From Metellina segmentata (taxonomy: Eukaryota > Arthropoda > Arachnida > Araneae > Tetragnathidae): a DNA stretch of 64,000 nucleotides. Shown here piece by piece: positions 31,135 through 42,786 of this stretch; position 1 is the first letter of the stretch; each line of letters opens with the position of its first letter. The notes under the pieces are model-generated. The model was not told where the DNA came from, made no database searches, and saw only the letters and a program-made list of their open reading frames with translations. The DNA lies in the NCBI GenBank assembly GCA_947359465.1, contig OX375876.1, forward strand, positions 66,222,998 to 66,286,997, written 5' to 3'. A program made the position numbers and the translations under genes.

Positions 31135-32030
31135 TAGGATATGGGGATTATAAAATTTTTAGCTTTTTCTTGAAATACAATTTTCGCTAAGCGTTACTCT
31201 CCTCAAAAGAAAAAATACCCGATATTTCAGAAAGCATAAACTAAATTATTTTGAAATTTTATTTGCATTTTCTAAAGATTGAACAGCAGGGTTTAAACTA
31301 TTGTTATTAAGAAATTCGATTTAAAAAATTGAGCAGGATGTAAATAGGGATATTTTTTGACACTGTCTTTTTTGTTTTCAGGGATGACAGACGTTAAGGT
31401 CGACAATTAATTTAAATACGGTAGTATAATAATGACTGTAGATTGCAGTTTAATACCTGGATCAATGTTTTTAGAAGATAAATGCACTTTACAAACAGGA
31501 AAGGGTTAATTATTTTTATAATATGACGTTTATCGAAAGTCGATTGTTTTCTTTTACTTTTTCTGTTCAATTTTTGCTTCACTTTCATAAAAAATATATA
31601 TAATTTTTCTGTAATATTTTCTGTCATAAAATGATTTTTCTAGTAGGAATCGATAAATATATCTATAAAAATCTAAGCTACCTGATAATTTCAAATATTG
31701 ACTCAGAAGATATACAGTTGCCTAAAGGTCTCAAGTTCCCCATTCCTGTATTAAACCAACCACCGATAATCAATTGCAATAAATAATTGCTGTGATAAAC
31801 GATACTTAATCACTACGGCGAATACATGAGTTGATTCCATCAAAGCAGACACGGTGTATTGATTTTATTATTTTCAGATTTAGTGTCCTGTATTTAAATA
31901 TCCATATTTAATTTTATGTTTATTTAGATGCTTCAAGATGCTTATAATTCACATTAATATTGTATTTCGTTTTTTAATAAATGCATCACTTGATAGGCCT
32001 TAGCCTTCTTGTTTGTCACCTCGGCGAGCT
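31135..32030. other. AT-rich stretch without recognised genes
   Basis: No supported coding region. Short frames only. Confidence 0.4.
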
Positions 32031-32160
32031 ATCCCACTGTTAGAAAAATTGACCAGATCTTGATGACAAAATATATCTTCTCTAGTGAAATTGGTCAGAT
32101 CTTAATGAACAATATATCTTGTCTAAATCAGTTTGAGGGTAAGCTCTTCAAATTCAAGGA
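32031..32160. repeat. GATATC-palindrome dispersed repeat, copy 1
   Basis: Two diverged units of the motif AATTGGTCAGATCTTGATGA with ATATATCTTGTCT, ending in CAGTTTGAGGGTAA. It belongs to the family whose core is GACGAGATATCTCGTC (see 38215). Confidence 0.65.
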
Positions 32161-32818
32161 CCTTGGATACTAAAATAATGAAATCATGCAATGTTATCTG
32201 CCTTCTGATCGAAGCCTCTCTTAGCTAAAACATAGAAGACAATGCTGTCTGTCGAAGTACATTTTTTTATTTCTAATGCAGCAGGCGGTATCAGACGTTA
32301 TCCTAGAGATCAAATACACAAAAGATCAAAGACACTAGAACATGAACACAATAGGAACAGGAGCACGATGATACAAAGATCAAGGAATCAAACTGTCCAT
32401 GAGATCTCTGGCTTACCAATATCGGGAGAAGGTACAGTTCTTCGTAAGAGCTGAACATACAGGGAGGTGTTCAGCATTCATCGTCTAGCCACTACGTCAG
32501 AGGGGGCAGGCATGGCTATCCACTATCCGAAGTCGGTACAGATGGGCGTAAAGACAATCATGCATAGTCAAACGAAAAACAGCCACAGTTCTGCTTCTGG
32601 GATAGTCAGGGAGATTGTGGATGGTATTTCTCCATGGCTTCTCTGTTGTTCGTTCTTTTAACTGTATCGAATGCATGTCTTTAAAGGCAAATTGATTTAT
32701 GACGAGGAGGACTAACTGGGTTATAGAGGACATGGCATCCTTTTTTTAGCCAACTCATCCACCTTTTCACTGCCGGGGATACCGCAGTGAGATGGGATCC
32801 ACTGCAAAACGGCTACTT
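32161..32818. other. Unassigned, possible retroelement fragment
   Basis: Short frames on both strands. The minus-strand frame just inside 32721-32818 contains WIPSHCGIPGSEKVDELAKK, which resembles the RNase H domain C-terminus of non-LTR retrotransposons (the ..WVPSHvGi.GNE.aD.lAK motif). It is a small truncated piece interrupted by the Tc1-like element that follows. Confidence 0.55.
32723..32818 (-). pseudogene. Non-LTR retrotransposon RNase H fragment
   Basis: WIPSHCGIPGSEKVDELAKK on the minus strand matches the conserved end of the RNase H domain found in Jockey/I-type LINEs, where His and the final Asp are active-site residues. The Tc1-like element at 32821 cuts the frame. Related minus-strand sequence such as YPRSRTVAVFRLTMHDCLYAHLYRL (about 32510-32590) in another frame looks like the reverse-transcriptase-C-terminal SR.....RLRTGH segment, so the relic probably extends to about 32480. 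Confidence 0.7.
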
Positions 32819-32820
32819 TA

Positions 32821-33349
32821 CAGGGGTTGGACAAAATAATATGAACACTTGTGAAAAAATAGCACTCGAAAGAAACCTCTCGTATACTCCTGCCCTCCAG
32901 AGGTGAAGGGTGCCACCTAGAGGATGAGAAAGTACACACATCAGTCTGCTACTAGCAGTGATGTGTGTGATATCTGCTACTACCTCTCTGATTTCGAAAG
33001 AGGCATGATTGTTGGGTCCCGTCTTGGTGGAGCCTCAGTAACGATAACCGCCACACTTCTAGGTTTTGGGAGAAGTACAGTGTCGACTCTAATGTCAGCA
33101 TATTTGAAACAGGGAAAACATAATCTAAAAAGCACAACAGTGGTCGAAAATCGAATCTGAATGACAGAGACAGAAGGGTTTTCAAGCGGATTGTGGCAAA
33201 AAAACACAAGACAACAGCATCTCAGATAACATCTGATATGAACACACATCTACAGGAAGCAGTTTCATTAAAAACTATCCAAAGCCCAGAATTTTGCTCA
33301 TGGCATTATTAGGAAGAAAGATATACGTATCATGGGAGACGAAGAAACT

Positions 33350-33398
<49 letters not shown>

Positions 33399-33770
33399 GA
33401 CCAGTCTTCCAAGATGATAATGTCCCCATCGACACATGTGAAATTGCCCGTGACTGGTTTTAAGAACACGACCATGAAATAGAGCACCTCATCTGGCCAC
33501 CTCAGTCTCCTGATCTCAATATAATTGAACCTTTGTGGGGCATTTTGGAAAAAAACTGCGCAGTCGATTCCCTTTCCAATGACACTTTCTGAATTCGGGA
33601 CTTTTTTGTAATTTGAGTGGGAACCTATCCCTCTGAATGTTGTACGTAACTTGTATTTGTCAATTCCACGTCGGATACAAGCTGTAATTGATGCAAAAGG
33701 AAGACCAACGGCCTATTAATAAAAAAAATTCTCTTTTCACAGGTGTTCACATTATTTTGTCCAACCCCTG
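32821..33770 (+). mobile_element. Tc1-like element with intact ends and internal deletion
   Basis: Ends CAGGGGTTGGACAAAATAAT and its reverse complement at 33751-33770 are nearly perfect inverted repeats of about 35 bp. TA flanks both sides (32819-32820, 33771-33772). Inside is a plus-strand transposase relic: DFERGMIVGSRLGGASVT (helix-turn-helix region), KKHKTTASQITSDMN, then after the AT microsatellite VFQDDNVPIDT (second Asp) and WPPQSPDLNIIEPLWGILEK (Glu). The region with the first Asp is deleted. At 950 bp it is short for the family. Confidence 0.88.
33351..33396. repeat. (AT)n microsatellite replacing the transposase middle
   Basis: About 46 bp of AT dinucleotides sit exactly where the central catalytic part of the Tc1-like transposase should be, directly after a 70-bp segment that recurs inverted at 34312. 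Confidence 0.85.
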
Positions 33771-34311
33771 TATTTGTTCCATGCATATTCAAAACTGACG
33801 TAGTATAAGTAATAGCTATATCGTTTAATTCCAGTAAATGTATATTTAACTTTTTCTAACGAAAAATTCCGATTTTCCAGTTCATTTTTTAAATGAAGGT
33901 AATCTCACATAAAACTCCCATTTCATTTCTTACTTCATCGTATTCTTTTTACGTGTGGCTGCCATCTCGATTAATTACAATTTTGATAAATCGGCTCTTG
34001 CATTCTTTGCTTCTGAACGAACAGTAAAGAGCACCTTCCTTGTCTTGTTCTTTTCTTTCCCAGAGTTCGCCTCGAGTTCAAAAATTGAAACGGAAAAATA
34101 GCAGCAAAGAAAACCTCAATGGAAAAAGTAAAACAGCGCGGGCAAAAAACAAGTTCTTGCTCAACGTGAGAAATTTTCGTACCGCGGGAAATAACATTTA
34201 TCTTCCTAGTTGCAAAGAATGTTCTTGGGAAGAAACTAAAAATGCAGACACTAGTCTTGTGATCTTCTAATGTAATAAAGAACTGAATTTAATTAAAACT
34301 AGGGAAGAAGG

Positions 34312-34381
34312 AAGTTTCTTCGTCTCCCATGATACGTATATCTTTCTTCCTAATAATGCCATGAGCAAAATTCTGGGCTTT
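34312..34381 (-). repeat. 70-bp inverted copy of a Tc1-element segment
   Basis: Bases 34312-34381 are the exact reverse complement of 33281-33350, which lies inside the Tc1-like element. There is no other similarity around it. A perfect copy of a decayed element's fragment, about 1 kb away, points to a recent copy event. Confidence 0.88.
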
Positions 34382-34699
34382 GGAACTTCGGTATAGTTCA
34401 TTCTAAACTCGGAGAACTTTGGGTAGAATACTGCTTGGGGAATTAACGTCAGAATAGGAGCTTAGTTTAAATGCAATGTTAATTTTTTAAGCCTGTAAGT
34501 CAAATGGTGGTGCTTGTTTGAATCGGTTTTAGTTGTGAATAAGATAAATTATTAATGAAATACTATTTATGTGTTAATTCACGATGTAGATTAAACTGTA
34601 TCTTATACAGTAACGAAAACTCTGGTAATTCTAAGGAGAAAATAAGTACAAATTTTAAAGCACAAGTTAACATTATAGATTAAAGATAATCGTTAAAAA

Positions 34700-34965
34700 T
34701 TTTATGTTATCATTAATCCTCCAGATGGCTGTGCCAGAGAGGTATCTCGTTATTAAAAAAACTCACCAGATTTTGATGGACGAGATATCGTTCATCAAGC
34801 TGCTGTCGTCTCTTGTCATTAGAAGAAAACTGGCCAGATCTTGATCTTGTCACTATAAAAAAATGTCTGCAATATCTTGATGAGATGTTTCGTCTTTCGT
34901 AAAAATTGGTTAAATAGTTAGGGACGCGATATCTCGTCGAAACCTTTTGAATGGTTAAGCTATTT
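34700..34965. repeat. GATATC-palindrome dispersed repeat, copy 2
   Basis: Several units such as TGGACGAGATATCGTTCATC and AAACTGGCCAGATCTTGATC, ending with GATATCTCGTCGAAACC. Confidence 0.7.
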
Positions 34966-34984
34966 TCACTAATCATAAAAATAT

Positions 34985-36000
<1,016 letters not shown>

Positions 36001-36004
36001 GATG

Positions 36005-36180
36005 ACTTAACCCTACAAGTGGTTTTGACGAATATCCCGTCCTTAAAGACCAGCTAATGACGAGATATCTCGTCATCCAGATATCGTCGATTTTTTTTAT
36101 GAGCAATAGGTAGAGATATGGTGTACTTTTTTCTGAACACTGGGTATCTCGTTTATCACGATTTTGTTAACTTTTTTTGA
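36005..36180. repeat. GATATC-palindrome dispersed repeat, copy 3
   Basis: Starts TTAACCCTACAAGTGGTTTTGACG, then ATGACGAGATATCTCGTCAT. The same leading edge occurs at 40409. Confidence 0.72.
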
Positions 36181-36999
36181 GATACCACTTCAATACAACC
36201 ACCAGGGAAATTTTCTTTAAACGTAATTTCCAATTCTGTAATAATTGATGTTTTAGTTCTGTTTCTGTTCATTCGTAATAAAAAATTCCACGCCAAAATA
36301 TATGGCAAATATTTGAAGTAAAAGGCATAACGAACCGATTCGTGTCTTATTCTGTACAGTAACAAATTTAGCAGTGTAAAGTTCTGATTTCTGATGGTGT
36401 TGAATTAAAAACTCTGTGTCATTCTTCCAACGAATTAAGAATAAACCAAGGAATGCAAAGATCATTTACCGTATCACCTTTTCAAATATTTACGTTTTAG
36501 ATTAACACCAGTTTTCTTCTTAAAGATAAAACCAAGAAAAAAAGTATCGATGCTCTTCCGCAAATGTTTTGCAGAAGAACGTAAACTAATTACATTCACT
36601 TACAGCGTTCTTTCTCGTTTCAGACACTGGGCTTTTTCCAGATCAGGAGCAATATAGTCATTAAGTTAGGTAAACAGAGAAGCTAATAAAATTAGCGCGT
36701 GATATTGCTAAGGAGCAAACCTGGCGTAAATATTCTTAAATGATACCAAGGGAAGATTTTTAAAAGTGTAAAAATAAACTTCTAAAGTGCAGGGGAGATA
36801 AAGTTTAGCGATTGATTAGTTTTTCTAAGTTGATGTTTTTTCCCTTGATAAGAGATTATGCTTATTTTACTTTGCAATATTGAAGAAAATAATTCAGTCA
36901 AATTTAAATGATTTTGTAAAACTTATTATTCTTACGTGTGCCTGTTTATTTTTGTTCCAGCTAATACCACTTTGATTATACACAGAGTGGTTTAAATTA

Positions 37000-37265
37000 C
37001 CTGGCTAACTTTAATTTCCTGGTGATTGGCAGGATGAAGCATCTCGTCTTTAACAAAGCTAGACATATCTTGATGAAGGAGATATCTCTTTGTAAGAAAA
37101 AATTGGCCAGATTTTGATTGGCCGATGTATATTTTGGCATTAAAAAAAATTGACCATTCAATATAGAAAATCGTCAATATCTTGATGACAGGATATCTCG
37201 TCATTAGCGAAATTTATCAGATCTCGATGGGCTAGATATCCTATCGAAACCACTTGGGGTGAAAG
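37000..37265. repeat. GATATC-palindrome dispersed repeat, copy 4
   Basis: Multiple about 45-60 bp units with ATTGGCCAGATTTTGATTGG and TCTTGATGACAGGATATCTC, ending in TATCGAAACCACTTGG. The end is the reverse complement of the leading edge of copy 3. Confidence 0.72.
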
Positions 37266-38204
37266 GGTAGTAGTCACCAGAATACTCATTTGTTGTCAAA
37301 AATGTTTTGTCCGTAACTGTTGCCCTTAGGTTCTAGAGAGAGTCGTTCTGGGGCGTTTGTAAATCTTTTTTTCAAACATCGTTATTTTCAACGTGGATTT
37401 TGAACGCGATGGAGCCTTGCACAAATTCCGAGATGCCTGCATGCATCGAATGCACGAGATTGCCAACAGAAACGGAAGAACTTCTCAAATATTGTACTGT
37501 GAATGTTTCTCCAGTAGGAAGAGCCATGAATTGTGAAACATTTGAGTTTTTTGCACCATCAGCTATGCAAAACCAAACATTTCATTCTCCATACGACGTA
37601 TTAATCCAAGTCTAGTCTACAAGCATATCACGTATTTGTACCTGGATTTCTCTGAGCCTCACGTGTAGAATATGTCCATCTATTTCTGAAGTGTTTGAAC
37701 TTCTCGGCCGAGCTACATCATAAAAGGTGATATTAGTAAGTGGTATGTGTGTTGAAAGAGTCGAAATGTAAACCATGATACAAATATGTGATGTGGACCG
37801 AAAAGGAAAAACTATCATTTATTCTTCGAATAAATTGTATTTGTTTTATTCTTACAAGAACTGTTATGTTACAAGTTAATATTTATAACTTGATATAATA
37901 GTGCTCGACAGCATTCATTACATGATGTAATGGTGCAATAACTGCATATTAATAAATAAATAATGAAAGTAATAGTTATGAATATTTTTTTCCTAATTGA
38001 ACCAACCAACTTCTTACATATTAATACTTCAGAGAATAGTATCAATCCCTATTATTGATAGAAGGCTTTACTTTCTTGAAACAAGGATAACAAAGAAATT
38101 GTATATTTTGATGAATAACTTGCATTATCATTCGAATACACATAGAGATCGTAAGTAAATTAAAATGAACTTAAATTATGCCACCTATGATGGTGCTCTT
38201 AACT
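37266..38204. other. Unassigned region
   Basis: A 71-codon plus frame at 37400-37615, with several Cys residues, has no recognisable domain. The remainder is AT-rich. Nothing else supported. Confidence 0.35.
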
Positions 38205-38560
38205 CTCTAATGTTGCGACGATATATCTGGTCCAAGATCTGGTCAATTTTGCTAGAGACGAGATATCTCGTCAGCGCAAACCTATTTTATTACTCCAAGG
38301 AGGATGAAGTGCCAAGTAAGAAACAAACTGTCTCTTGTACAGAACTAGTGGTACTATGAAGCAGGTTTTTGCATCAGAGGGTGGCCACTACAGGACTGTT
38401 TCTATAAGAAAACGTATTACTCTCTGGTCAGTTTTTTCTACGACGTAACTCGCCCTTCAAAACCTGGTCCATTTTCTTCAAGGTATCTCGTCCATCCAAA
38501 TCTGGTTAGTTTTGCTAAATGTTGAGACACCTCGTCGAAACAACTACCAAATGAGTTAAT
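38205..38560. repeat. GATATC-palindrome dispersed repeat, copy 5
   Basis: Contains the perfect 16-bp palindrome GACGAGATATCTCGTC near 38256, flanked by AAGATCTGGTCAATTTTGCT. A second cluster at 38430-38540 has AAACCTGGTCCATTTTCTTC and GACACCTCGTCGAAACAAC. Confidence 0.72.
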
Positions 38561-39566
38561 AATCCTTCTAAAGTCGATACTGTGGTTACTAGAGATAACA
38601 AAGGGAAGAGTTTTCGTAAATATATTTTACCTTCCGATTTAAAAATAAATCATTTACAGTGGTTTTACCCCTTCCAGAATAAAATTCTGCCTATGCTACT
38701 GCTTCTCTCACCCTCTTGGATGTTTTAAACCGAGTCAGTTCAAATACCAGGCTTCTTTCTCCCTGCTTTTATAATCCTTAAAACTATCTCCTAACCTAAG
38801 GCTATCATGGCAACAAACACAGGAAGTGCGAAAGGCGTGTCAGAAAGTAACGCCGGGGAGGCATTGTTCAGTGGTGACAAATGCATCTAGTTAACCAACT
38901 GGCCGTCACACTCTAACACCAGATAAAAGCCCGGGTTAGAATCTTTTGGGCCATGATTCCCAAAAGAGGTGGGCACTTCATTCCCGAATGCCTCGCGGGC
39001 AATGGCTAGGAAGGGGGCTGTTTGTGTAATGCGAGGCTCAGGACTCAAACAAAAGCCCATTCATTAAACGGAGCACCTCGGAGTATTGAAGTTAATTTAA
39101 TATAAGGGTTAAAGAGAAAACATCTTTTGTTGTGCCCGTCTTTGGGGCTCTTTATGGCGCACTCAGGGCTCAGAATGGATTCGTGTCTTTTGGGGGACGT
39201 TCAGCTAGTGATTAACAAAAGATACGATTCGGGAATTGTTGTGGGATTGCTGTACCCGGACACATTGTTGCAGGACACGGGATCGTTGAATTGTTTCTGT
39301 GTATCGGAGCGAGAAAATAAATTTCGGTTGAATTAGAAAGACTGGGGATAATGACTACTAGCCCGTTTAGGGAAGCGTCCATTGGAAATAGAAATACGCA
39401 TGATAGCCCTATAACTTTAAAGTATTTGTATCCAATGTTAAAGATTTTCACTGCTAGTACGAGTATAGTTTGGTTTGTTCTTCGATTTAAAGCAGCTTTT
39501 TAATGCAAGCACAATAATTCGTGAATAATAACTGTTTAAAGCTTACATATTCATTTATTTATATTT
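38561..39566. other. Unassigned, GC-richer island at 38750-39340
   Basis: The island is GC-richer than its surroundings, with blocks such as GGCACTTCATTCCCGAATGC. No long open frame and no recognisable domain. The nature of the island is unknown. Confidence 0.35.
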
Positions 39567-39581
39567 ATATTTGTTGAAACG

Positions 39582-39863
39582 CCGACTAACCGGTCTAGTG
39601 GTCAAGGTGTTGGCCTCTGGATCGGAAGGTTCCTGGTTCGAATCCGGGTCAGGGCATGGATGTAAATTGTGCTGTCCTTTGTTAGGGACAATGATGGTCC
39701 ACCCACTGGGTGCCTCTTCACAAGTGACCATCACTTCTGGCCTTGTATAAGGCTACAATGACTTCGGTCAATTCTGTTCTGTATTGTATTTCTGTATTGT
39801 ATTATGTATTGTATTTGTCTTTGCAATCTGTATCCATCCTTGCTATTGGAAATATAAAAAAAT
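39582..39863 (+). repeat. tRNA-derived SINE (family A), full length with target duplication
   Basis: Head: CCGACTAACCGGTCTAGTGG (A-box region), then TTCCTGGTTCGAATCCGGG (B-box). The body contains TGTCCTTTGTTAGGGAC and CTTCACAAGTGACCATCACT, and the tail has TGTATTGTATT-type repeats. It is flanked by a 15-bp near-perfect duplication ATATTTG(T/C)TGAAACG-like (39567-39581; 39864-39878), typical of LINE-mediated insertion. The Pol III promoter boxes look good. Confidence 0.9.
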
Positions 39864-40404
39864 ATATTTGTCGAAACGAGTAGTCATATAAATATTGCAA
39901 ATGATTTCTTATAAACGAGTTTTAAATTTCAAATTTGAATCAGTTCCGTTTTACTTCGAATTTAAAAGTAGTTGGGTAATATTAAATTTAATTACTTTTA
40001 CCGCAGAATTTGACACAGACACACACTCTCTCACACATTAACTTCGATTGAAACATTCTGTTGAATATCCATGTTGAAATGTTTCCAAAATAAATTTTTA
40101 ATGGAATAATGGTCTATATAGTATTAAAAAAACAGCTTCATACAGTTCACTTCCAAGATAAACCCTTGAAGGTGTGAGTCAGCATGTTTTATCATGAAAT
40201 CATAGATCGAGTGTGGAACAACGATCTATATGGAAATTATCGTCTCTCGTTACTACCGAACTCGTACTTGTTTACGAGGATGGTAACGGAATCGCTAAAC
40301 AACTCGTTTGTTCTGGTTGATTCCGAAAATTACTTTCTTAATTTATATTTTCGGATCCTGTATGGATTGGACAAGCTGAAGCTTTCTCCTTCCTTATGAG
40401 ACAC

Positions 40405-40560
40405 CTTAACCCTCCAAGTGGTTTTAACGACATATCTCGTCCAGTCAATCAAGATCTGACCAATTTTATTAATTACAAGTATCGGTCAAGATATGCCCAG
40501 TTTTCTTTAAATGACGAGATATCGAGTCAAGACAACATGGAGAGGGTAAAGAAACTTAGC
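40405..40560. repeat. GATATC-palindrome dispersed repeat, copy 6
   Basis: Begins TTAACCCTCCAAGTGGTTTT (the family edge), then CATATCTCGTCCAGTC, and near 40520 AATGACGAGATATCGAGTC. Confidence 0.7.
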
Positions 40561-40872
40561 TAAATTTACAAGACAATGAATGAAATAAGGGTTAAAAATG
40601 TCACTTGCAAGTGTTCTATTGACATCATAAATATTTGTCGTATATTACTCCTGAAAAATTAGTTATTTGTAACATATACCGGTATTAGGATAGAGCTTCA
40701 ACTGTTTATTTCAGTTTTTGTTTGTTTCATTAACACTGTGTGTGTATCAATAGGAAGTCTTCATTTCATTTACTGGAAATCGAATAGATTCAAATAAATA
40801 TAAATACATTTAATATAATTCGATATGCAAACACGTGTTTCTCAAATGTAAAACAAACATCATTGCGATACT

Positions 40873-41210
40873 TTTTTTTATTATTATTTCCAATTGCAAG
40901 GCTGGGTACAGATTGCAAAGACAATTACAATACATGATACAATACAGAAATACAATACATGATACAATACAGAAATACAATACATGATACAATACAGAAA
41001 TACAATACAGTACAGAATTTACCGAAGTCATTGTAGCCTTATACAAGGCCAGAAGTGATGGTCACTTGTGAAGGGGCACCCAATGGGTGGACCATCATTG
41101 TCCCTATCAAAGGACAGAACAATTTACATCCATGCCCTGACCCGGATTCGAACCAGGAACCTTCCGATCCAGAGGTCAACACCTTGATCACTAGATCGGT
41201 TGGTCGGCTC
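40873..41210 (-). repeat. tRNA-derived SINE (family A), minus strand, with target duplication
   Basis: Reverse complement of the 39582 SINE, with B-box GGTTCGAATCC read on the minus strand near 41150 and an expanded tail of ACATGATACAATACAGAAAT repeats (40925-41010). It is flanked by CATTGCGATACT at 40861-40872 and 41211-41222. Tail expansion and intact flanks suggest a fairly young copy. Confidence 0.9.
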
Positions 41211-41449
41211 CATTGCGATACTAAAAGTAACTAACCATTCTTATAAAAATTAGCAATCCAAATCCGAAGTAACTTCGGCCAAAGTAATGGGTAAAGTATG
41301 GATTGAAAATTATAGTACACTAATACCTATACACTACCCTACTATAATGGACTGGACAGCAAGATGTCATAGTATAAGAGAAATAATACATACTTTAATA
41401 GGGGATGGTCCCCCACGTGCTGCAATTACACTAGAAACCCTTCTGGCCA

Positions 41450-42010
41450 TACTTTCAACAAGGTTTTGTTACACAGATATGGGTATTTGTATCCATTCCT
41501 GCTACAAGAATCTCGCCAGATCAGCTGTAGATTTCGGACGTGGTTTCCTGGTTCGTAAGCGTCCCTCTAACTCGTAACCCACAAATGTTCTACTGGGTTT
41601 AGGTATGTATAGCTCCAAATCGTGATACCACTGTTTCGTGAAAGGCTGCAACATGACATAGAGCGTTGTCGTCCAGGAAATAACATTCGTACATTCCATA
41701 AAATTGCCAGTACGTAGTTAGAACCTTATTGTCCAAAATGTTCATTTAGGCGTCGGCAATACACCAGGAACAACCTGCAAAGGTCCCAGGTCATACCACA
41801 AATCTCAGTCGAAAATACAGTCGAATTTCATGCAAATCCGCTGGCGTCCGGTCAATTACTGTAGGGTAGTGTATATTGCGGCTTACGCGAGAAGACAGTC
41901 GACCTTGGGTCAGTTGATTTCTGAATAGGTGTGAAAGGTTATCTCGGATAAGGGCTGTTATGAGTAGATGCCAAAACAAACAGGCATAGTGATTGCTTTA
42001 GATGATTATT
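41450..42010 (-). pseudogene. Tc1-like transposase C-terminal relic
   Basis: Minus-strand frames give FLDDNALCH (degenerate second-Asp motif, about 41670), a passage matching the DLxPIEHVWDxLG region in a decayed form, and ELEGRLRTRKPRPKSTADLARFL near 41510, typical of a Tc1-like C-terminal part. Several frameshifts. Inactive, ends not found. Confidence 0.65.
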
Positions 42011-42786
42011 CCTTCGCCTGTTGGAATCAAACGATGCACTCTATACCAGAATCAGCGCTAAGGACACCAATCGAGGATAATATTTTTTACTTTTCCATCA
42101 GTCCCTTAATTCAGCTAATAGACTAGTTCTAAACACGTGCCCTAACTGTCTTCTCCCGGGAGTAGGACTATGCTTACTTCACAACAAGTTTCTATATTGT
42201 TTACATAGCTGTTAATGAGATTTTGAAGTAATTAATCTCACTCTTTCCTCGAGGCATTTCTTATTTGAAAAGATTATGGATGGTGCTTAGAATACTTGTT
42301 CATCCAGGACATTAGAGACATAACCTGAAGGATTTAGATTGTAAGATCTGTCTTTGCACGCCATGCTTTAAATATTTTAAAGATATTTATCAAACATATC
42401 CCAGACATTATGTAACCCAGTTATTATTTTCCCGTTGAATATGCTTGAATAATGAAATCTTGCTTCCAAGAAACATTCAAATAACTTTCAGGCTCGTTTT
42501 AAAATTAACATATTTCTCGTTGTCTCGATTTTTACTTTTATTTTCAGGAAAGTTGGGCTTTATTGCGCAAGGGCTATATTTGGCCAAGTTGCGTCAAACA
42601 CAAGACAAACAACTTTACTATTAAAAAAAAGTGTTTTCAGGATTTATGTTAGGACTGCAGTAATTAGTTGTTATTATTAATAAAGTTCCTAAGTCAAACT
42701 CCACATCGATGAATTCTACTTACAAAAAGTTCCTATCTATCTAAAAAAATCCACACGCAACAATTTTTCTCAATTTTATTATTTTA
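42011..42786. other. Unassigned, with a small dispersed repeat
   Basis: Near 42553-42595 GGGCTTTATTGCGCAAGGGC and ATATTTGGCC resemble fragments near 4750 and 7630. Nothing else recognised. Confidence 0.45.

Noticed and set aside
37400..37615. Cys-containing 71-codon frame as a small secreted protein
   Set aside because: No signal peptide at the start, no recognisable cysteine framework, no flanking support.
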